Assembly: GCA_946478635.1 (NCBI GenBank)
Contig: CAMLCX010000028.1
Span: 1 to 18,961, forward strand
Direction: 5' to 3'
Length of the DNA stretch: 18,961 nucleotides
Origin: an uncultured Pseudomonadota bacterium
Lineage (GTDB): Bacteria > Desulfobacterota_B > Binatia > UBA9968
The notes under the pieces are model-generated. The model saw only the letters and a list, made by a program, of their open reading frames with translations, searched no databases and was not told where the DNA came from. Shown here piece by piece: positions 14,752 through 18,961 of the stretch. Positions within the stretch are counted from its first letter, which is position 1; each line of letters opens with the position of its first letter. A program made the translations under genes and the position numbers.

Positions 14752-14946
14752 TTAGGCGTCGCGAATGTCTTTCGGCTGCTTTCTATAGAAAATGGAGATA
14801 TCTCGCTTCCGAAAGCGCCACTGCTTTCCTTTTTTGAAAGCGGGCAGGATGTTCTTGCGGGCAAACTCGTTTACCGTGTCCGGGCTCATATCCAGGATGA
14901 CGGCCACTTGTTTGCTGTTGAGCAACTCCTCTTCCTTCTCCAACAT
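14752..14946 (-). CDS. Small HTH_17 (excisionase/MerR-like) DNA-binding protein
   Basis: From ATG 14946 it is 64 residues with a run GGGGGA seven to eight bases upstream; a TTG at 14964 would add six. The body matches the helix_turn_helix-17 excisionase family: LLNSKQVAVILDMSPDTVNEF (8-28; shown in part) for the winged helix-turn-helix, then the wing ILPAFKKGKQWRFRKRDI. Members bind DNA as small repressors, adaptors or phage excisionases. Nothing else nearby is phage-like, so a chromosomal regulator is more likely. It is followed after 30 bases by the methyltransferase gene. Its own promoter carries a perfect palindrome, suggesting autoregulation. Confidence 0.8.
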   Translation of the reverse strand: MLEKEEELLNSKQVAVILDMSPDTVNEFARKNILPAFKKGKQWRFRKRDISIFYRKQPKDIRDA

Positions 14947-14997
14947 AGAATTTCCCCCGAGCAATTTCCAGATGTTTTTCGGATAAAAAGTCTGTTT

Positions 14998-15026
14998 TAT
15001 CTAACAAAGTCACTTTGGCCTGTCAA
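14998..15026 (-). promoter_or_regulatory. Promoter with centred palindromic operator for the HTH gene
   Basis: On the minus strand TTGACA (15021-15026) is perfect. After a 17-base spacer comes TAGATA (14998-15003), a weak -10. The spacer contains CAAAGT-C-ACTTTG (plus strand 15005-15017), an exact 13-base palindrome almost exactly in the middle. It lies about 50 bases upstream of the HTH start. This is a classical site for a repressor or a MerR-type activator. Confidence 0.5.
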
Positions 15027-15090
15027 GGCGACAGATGTGAAGAGATGCTCTGCTGGCGAAGTTCGAGGATAACGGACCCCATTGGATTCG

Positions 15091-15131
15091 CTCCTCTCGC
15101 GTTTTGGCCATTCCGGTCAAGGCAAGAGGAG
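15091..15131. repeat. Nested inverted repeat upstream of the HTH promoter
   Basis: CTCCTCT (15091-15097) and AGAGGAG (15125-15131) are exact complements. Inside them TTGGCC (15104-15109) can pair with GGTCAA (15115-15120) with one G-T pair. The two stems are joined by small internal loops. No T-run follows in either direction, though the plus strand has a TTTG after the outer arm. It lies between the permease stop and the HTH promoter, and could be mRNA 3' protection for the permease. Confidence 0.4.
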
Positions 15132-15152
15132 GTTTGCTTGCGGTGACAGAAA

Positions 15153-17171
15153 CTATCGATCGTTTTCGCCATTGGTGAACACCCGGATCGGCAGAATCAT
15201 CATATCTCGCCCGGCAAACTGTAAGCGCTGCTGCAGGGTGAAGGGCGTGTGATTGTGCAACAGGCGCGCGAAAAAATTTTCTTCTTGGAAAACCAGCTTG
15301 CCGGTAAAGAACACCGCGCGCGGAAACTCTTTAGTAACCGCTTGACATAGGTCCATGAGCTCTTGAATCAAATCGACGCCCAATGCATAGCGCGATTCCG
15401 CGTACCAGCCGAGGCAATTCGCATATTCGACAAAGCTTTTGAGATTTTCTTCGGTTTTGCGTCTCAAGCTCTCGATTTCCTGCTGCCCTTTAAATTGTCC
15501 GGTGTCGATAACCCCTACCGAAAGAAACACGATATTTTTGAAATGATTGGGGAACAATCGCTGGACATTCAACAGCGTATGAATGGCGATGCCTTCGAAG
15601 TCGCGCACGATGATGGCCGCGGTCGGTGCGGCGATGCTTTTTGCCGGCACGGGTTCGCTCAGGTTCGGTTGAAACGGGATGCTGAGCAGCGTGTCGTCAA
15701 GGTTCTTGAGGGCAGCCTGGACACGATCATAATGCGTGCGCACCACCTGGCAAAGCAGGACGAAGCCAAGCGTAACCACCAAAGTCACCCAACCGCCTTC
15801 GGAAAATTTAGTCGTGACCGTGACGACCAATATGAGGCTGGTCAGGAGCAGGCCAAAGCCGTTCACTCCAAGTTTGCGCAGCCACGTCGCTTCGGAATTC
15901 CGCACTTCCCACCAATGCCGGCACATACCGAGCTGCGACAGCGTAAAGGTCAGAAACACGTTGATGCTGTACATGACCACGAGCAACCTGACGTCGCCGT
16001 GGGTATAAATGAGAAACGCCAAAGACGACATACCCATGAACCAGACGCCATTACGGGTGACGAGCTGATCGCTCAGATGGGAGAGCCGGTGCGGCGTCCA
16101 CGAGTCCAGCGACATGTTCGAGAGCACCCGCGGTCCGTCGAGAAAGCCGGCTTGAGCGGCGACGATCAAGAGCGCGGCTTCGGTGAGCAGAATGCTGATC
16201 ACCAGCGACGCGGTGATCGGCGAGTCCGCTCCAAAAAGGCCGCCAAAAATGCCGGAAAAAAGACTCGCGTTCAAAGTCCTGCCGGGCTCGTGGTTCACTT
16301 GATTCAAAAGGTAACAGAGCAAGATCCCGCTCGCCGTAAAGGCCAGCGAGGTGGCCATGTAGAGCATGGTCGTCTTCCCTGTTTTTACGCGTGGCTCGCG
16401 CAAAATCTGTAGGCCATTGCTGACGGCTTCGATGCCGGTGTAGGTGCCGCCGCCCAGGCTGTAAGCGTGAAGCAGGATGGCCAGGGTCGCGAACAGCCCA
16501 AGGCTTTCGGTGTCGGCGACGATTTCCTTATATGAATTCGTTGCCACTACGGGGAGATTGTCCAATTGGAACACCACGCCAAGGAGAATGGCGACGAAGT
16601 GCATGGCGATGAATAATAAAAAGATCGGCAGCAGGATCATGACCGATTCCTTCACTCCCCGCAGATTTAAGAAGATCAGCGCGAAGATAAGAAAGACGTC
16701 GGCGTAGATCTTGAAAGGCTGGAACCCGACCGGCAGGAAGCTGAATAACGCATCGGCGCTGCTGGCTACCGATATCGTGATCGTCAGCATATAGTCAACG
16801 ACCAGCGCGGATCCTGAAACAAGACCGGCTTTCGGCCCTAACAATTTTGTTGCGACGAGGTAGCCGCCGCCCCCTGTAGGAAAGAGCTCAATAATCTGTG
16901 AGTAGCTCGCCGAAATCACGAAGACCGTGACGGCCATCAATAAAGCCAGCGGTAATGCAAGGTAATAGTGCTGTCCAAGCGCGAGGTAGGCTTCCTCCGG
17001 GCCGTAGGCGGATGAGCTCAGGCCGTCCGCGCCCAAGCCGACCCACGCCAAGAAAGCGACCAGAGAAATCTGGTGAAAAACTTTGGGATCGAGAGGATCT
17101 TTCGGTTTACCGAGGAGTAGGTCTTTAATCGATGCCAGGCTCTTGGTAATCACTGGTGGTGGTTCTTTCAT
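15153..17171 (-). CDS. KimA-like APC/KUP-superfamily permease, probable potassium importer
   Basis: From ATG 17171 it is 672 residues; an in-frame TTG at 17237 would add 22 poorly conserved residues. About twelve membrane helices (35-480) precede a soluble domain (about 490-660). Family landmarks are GADGLSSSAYGPE (47-59), FPTGGGGYLVA (97-107), NLRGVKES (169-176) and YSINVFLTFTLSQLG (401-415). The K+-coordinating positions I recall from the Bacillus KimA structure (D36, Y43, Y118, T121, S125, T230, E233, Y377) all have counterparts: D49, Y56, Y127, T130, S134, T245, E248, Y401. Database labels often call such proteins amino acid permeases. The cytosolic domain is the usual dimerisation part. 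No ribosome-binding site is obvious. It is divergent from the AsmA/YhdP-like gene. Confidence 0.82.
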   Translation of the reverse strand: MKEPPPVITKSLASIKDLLLGKPKDPLDPKVFHQISLVAFLAWVGLGADGLSSSAYGPEEAYLALGQHYYLALPLALLMAVTVFVISASYSQIIELFPTGGGGYLVATKLLGPKAGLVSGSALVVDYMLTITISVASSADALFSFLPVGFQPFKIYADVFLIFALIFLNLRGVKESVMILLPIFLLFIAMHFVAILLGVVFQLDNLPVVATNSYKEIVADTESLGLFATLAILLHAYSLGGGTYTGIEAVSNGLQILREPRVKTGKTTMLYMATSLAFTASGILLCYLLNQVNHEPGRTLNASLFSGIFGGLFGADSPITASLVISILLTEAALLIVAAQAGFLDGPRVLSNMSLDSWTPHRLSHLSDQLVTRNGVWFMGMSSLAFLIYTHGDVRLLVVMYSINVFLTFTLSQLGMCRHWWEVRNSEATWLRKLGVNGFGLLLTSLILVVTVTTKFSEGGWVTLVVTLGFVLLCQVVRTHYDRVQAALKNLDDTLLSIPFQPNLSEPVPAKSIAAPTAAIIVRDFEGIAIHTLLNVQRLFPNHFKNIVFLSVGVIDTGQFKGQQEIESLRRKTEENLKSFVEYANCLGWYAESRYALGVDLIQELMDLCQAVTKEFPRAVFFTGKLVFQEENFFARLLHNHTPFTLQQRLQFAGRDMMILPIRVFTNGENDR

Positions 17172-17262
17172 AGCAGTAATCGCAAGAATTGTGAATGCGC
17201 CGATTTCTTGGCTGAACAGGTTCCCCACTTCGGACAAAATTGTTCAAACCTTGCGCCGACAA
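17125..17262 (-). CDS. Doubtful small CxxC ORF overlapping the permease start
   Basis: A TTG-initiated frame gives 45 residues containing GEPVQPRNRRIHNSCDYCYE. It reads across the permease start and ends 47 bases inside it in another frame. CDYC with a preceding HN looks like half a zinc ribbon. In the next frame, just upstream, the bases spell FCPK, so two tiny changes (one T in the T-run, one TG) would give CPKCGEPV. This may be a decayed zinc-ribbon gene or chance; no ribosome-binding site is seen. Confidence 0.2.
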   Translation of the reverse strand: MSAQGLNNFVRSGEPVQPRNRRIHNSCDYCYERTTTSDYQEPGID

Positions 17263-17279
17263 TGCACTTACTCTAGCAT
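17251..17279 (+). promoter_or_regulatory. Weak promoter candidate for the AsmA/YhdP-like gene
   Basis: TTGCGC (17251-17256) and TAGCAT (17274-17279) are 17 bases apart, upstream of the ATG at 17360. Both boxes match only partly. It overlaps the leader of the divergent permease. Confidence 0.22.
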
Positions 17280-17359
17280 GACCCAATGATCAATAAACCA
17301 GCGGCAGGCTCCCGATTCATCGATCGGCGGCACTCCAGTCCACTGGCGCTAGTCCGTGC

Positions 17360-18961
17360 ATGAGAAGAGTTGTCAAATTTGTCGGTTTCCTCGCCGTTAT
17401 TTCCATCCTTTTCGCCGTCGTTGCGGTTTTGGCCTTTTACCATCTGGTTCGGGTCGGTGATGTTCATCGTTTTCTCAGTGCCGAGATCGAAAAGCGAACC
17501 GAGCTGCGCACCCAATTAGGCGAGGCGGATATAGAAATCGGTTGGATAACCGGCATCGTTTTCCGCGATCTCGCGCTTTCTGAATCCGGTGCGGCTGAAC
17601 CCGCCATAACCGCGCAGCAAGTTACCGCGCGGGTGGCTCTGCTGCCGCTGCTGCGCAGGCAGCTGATCTTTTACGAAATTCGAGTCCAGCGCCCGACGGC
17701 GCAATTGGTCCGGGAAAAGGACGGGCAGTTTCCGCTGCTCGACAAGCTCCTCAACCTGCAATTCTTTAAGGATGACGACTCCGAGTTCAGCCTCGATCTC
17801 CGTACCGTCAAAGTCGAGGGCGGGGATATCACGCTATTGGACCAGCGGCGTGAAGAGGGGCTTGGAAAATGGCGCGTCGTGAATGTCGATTTGGACATCG
17901 AACGGCTGCGCGGCCAACGGTTGAGCGCTTACCTGGATTCTTTGTTGAAACGTCAACGCGCCGAGCCTGACGCAGCGGCGCTTGCGTATCACCTCAAAGG
18001 CGAAGTGCTTCGTGGGGCGGCGCAAATCAAGCTCAAGGCTGAGGGCCGGCTGGCGTTTCCGCAAAAGACTCTGGAGTTCCATCGGGCGCACTGGGATGGC
18101 GATGTCGATCTGGTGAATTTTCCCGCCGGGTTGATCCGGGACCATCTCGGCTCCTGGCTGCCGATCAAGTCCATGTCGGGTTACCTCGCGCAGCGTGTTC
18201 ACATCGAAGGCAATCCCGAGACGTCATTACGCGTGAAAGGCGCCGTGGAGTTTAGGAAGTTGGCCATCGATGCCCCCGAAATTTTTTTAGCGCCGCTCAG
18301 CGGCGTCGACGGTCGCGCGACTTTTGAAATTGACCGGAGCCGGGAGCGGGTGGAGATCACGCGAGCCGACTTCCGCGCCAACGACCTCAGTTTTTCGCTT
18401 CAAGGCGTGATTACCGCGCTCGACAGCAAGGACCCCCACCTACGCCTGAATCTCGCGGTGCTGCCCGCGCCGGCGGCGACCGTGCTTAAATACGTGCCGC
18501 TCAAGCTGCTCGCATCCACGCGACTCGAGCAGGCGCTCGGCGCGATTCAAGCGGGCCAGTTAGAGATCAAAAAGGCGGGCGTCGACGCGACGCTGAGTCA
18601 AATGCGCCGCTTGCTGGACGGCAACGCCAAGCAATTTTGGCTCGATGCGGAGTTGCGCGAGTTCGCCGGCAGGCCGGATGTGGAAGGGGCGTTGCCGCTG
18701 CGTGGTGTTTTCGGCAAGGTGAGTGTCGCCAACGGCATTGTGCGACTGGAGAACTTCAGGGGTTCGTACGGCGACTCACGCTTTAGCGATGTTGACGGGA
18801 GCTATGACTTTGCCGGCGCGGCGCCCGGCCGGCTCGATCTCGAAACTCGCGGCGAAATCAACCTGGCTGAGCTGAAGGAACACCTCAAGTCGGTCGACCT
18901 CGCTCCGAAGACGGCCAAGATATTAGCGTCGGTTCGGGAGCTCAGCGGTCGCGGCAAAATG
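17360..18961 (+). CDS. AsmA/YhdP-like (DUF3971) envelope protein, 3' end beyond window
   Basis: The frame is open from ATG 17360 to the last base: 534 codons and no stop. An N-terminal membrane helix (about 5-27) follows the basic MRRVVK, then a long periplasmic beta-rich region with repeated strand-turn units. The opening segment (HRFLSAEIEKRT, IGWITGIVFRDLALSE near 45-80) is AsmA-like, and ALLPLLRRQLIFYEIRVQRP (about 99-118) is the family's conserved strand pair. Central regions near 280-360 and 450-534 fit the DUF3971/YhdP plan. YhdP, TamB and relatives form long beta-groove bridges proposed to carry phospholipid to the outer membrane. No clear ribosome-binding site precedes the ATG. It is divergent from the permease gene. 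The missing 3' end prevents a full-length comparison. Confidence 0.75.
   Translation, partial: MRRVVKFVGFLAVISILFAVVAVLAFYHLVRVGDVHRFLSAEIEKRTELRTQLGEADIEIGWITGIVFRDLALSESGAAEPAITAQQVTARVALLPLLRRQLIFYEIRVQRPTAQLVREKDGQFPLLDKLLNLQFFKDDDSEFSLDLRTVKVEGGDITLLDQRREEGLGKWRVVNVDLDIERLRGQRLSAYLDSLLKRQRAEPDAAALAYHLKGEVLRGAAQIKLKAEGRLAFPQKTLEFHRAHWDGDVDLVNFPAGLIRDHLGSWLPIKSMSGYLAQRVHIEGNPETSLRVKGAVEFRKLAIDAPEIFLAPLSGVDGRATFEIDRSRERVEITRADFRANDLSFSLQGVITALDSKDPHLRLNLAVLPAPAATVLKYVPLKLLASTRLEQALGAIQAGQLEIKKAGVDATLSQMRRLLDGNAKQFWLDAELREFAGRPDVEGALPLRGVFGKVSVANGIVRLENFRGSYGDSRFSDVDGSYDFAGAAPGRLDLETRGEINLAELKEHLKSVDLAPKTAKILASVRELSGRGKM

Noticed and set aside
14752..14946. Prophage or integrative element suggested by an excisionase-like protein
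   Set aside because: There is no integrase, att-like direct repeat or tRNA gene nearby, and the neighbours are ordinary chromosomal genes.
15128..15178. AGGAGG followed by a short GTG ORF on the plus strand
   Set aside because: The GTG frame gives only about eleven residues before a stop and lies at the permease 3' end. AGGAGG here is part of the inverted repeat.
15363..16412. A 349-codon plus-strand open frame inside the permease gene
   Set aside because: It is antisense to a clear membrane protein, is rich in R, Q and H, and shows no domain. It is a shadow of GC-biased third positions.
17172..17359. A possible ydaO-type (c-di-AMP) riboswitch before the KimA-like gene
   Set aside because: I could not find the conserved core or pairing of that riboswitch class in this leader.

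Overview
The window is about 19 kb of gene-dense, moderately GC-rich bacterial chromosome. It has a Gram-negative cell plan: two AsmA/YhdP-type envelope proteins, TatA, a periplasmic HtrA protease and a periplasmic solute-binding protein. The mix resembles uncultured deltaproteobacterial-type lineages such as Binatota, Tectomicrobia or Rokubacteria: a NitT/TauT-like ABC transporter with an NMT1/THI5-type binding protein, a 'tyramine oxidase subunit B'-type member of the ornithine cyclodeaminase family, DUF1178, a DUF482 acyltransferase and a KimA-like permease. That placement is inferred from gene content only. I see no tRNA, rRNA, CRISPR array, transposase or phage gene, and no gene-free stretch longer than about 235 bases.

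Layout. Positions 1-234 are non-coding and hold a REP-like hairpin. Positions 235-3942 are a minus-strand block. Read in its own direction it is DUF1178 zinc-ribbon protein, a good intrinsic terminator, ornithine cyclodeaminase-family enzyme, class IV aminotransferase, and an AsmA-like protein that stops early. From 4060 to 10805 all genes are on the plus strand: a DUF482 (FemAB-like) acyltransferase, a weak terminator, a TTGACA promoter candidate, an ABC importer (permease, binding protein, ATPase), then purM-purN and a flippase-like membrane protein joined by very short gaps or overlaps. mgtE (minus) meets this block tail to tail, and the two stop codons share one CTAG. Divergent from mgtE is an htrA-tatA pair (12302-13932).

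Positions 14071-17171 are again minus: a KimA-like permease, a small HTH_17 protein and a PmtA-like methyltransferase. The HTH gene has its own promoter, with a perfect 13-bp palindrome centred in the spacer. The last gene (17360 to the window end, plus) is the 5' part of a second, larger AsmA/YhdP-like protein.

Functionally the window mixes housekeeping genes (purine steps 3 and 5, Mg2+ uptake, periplasmic quality control, Tat export) with accessory metabolism (ABC importer, OCD-type enzyme plus aminotransferase). I found no obvious new defence or mobile system. The points most worth a second look are the palindromic operator at the HTH promoter, the full set of K+-site residues in the permease, the non-canonical active-site loop of the OCD-family enzyme, the truncated AsmA gene next to the REP-like hairpin, and a small CxxC ORF overlapping the permease start.
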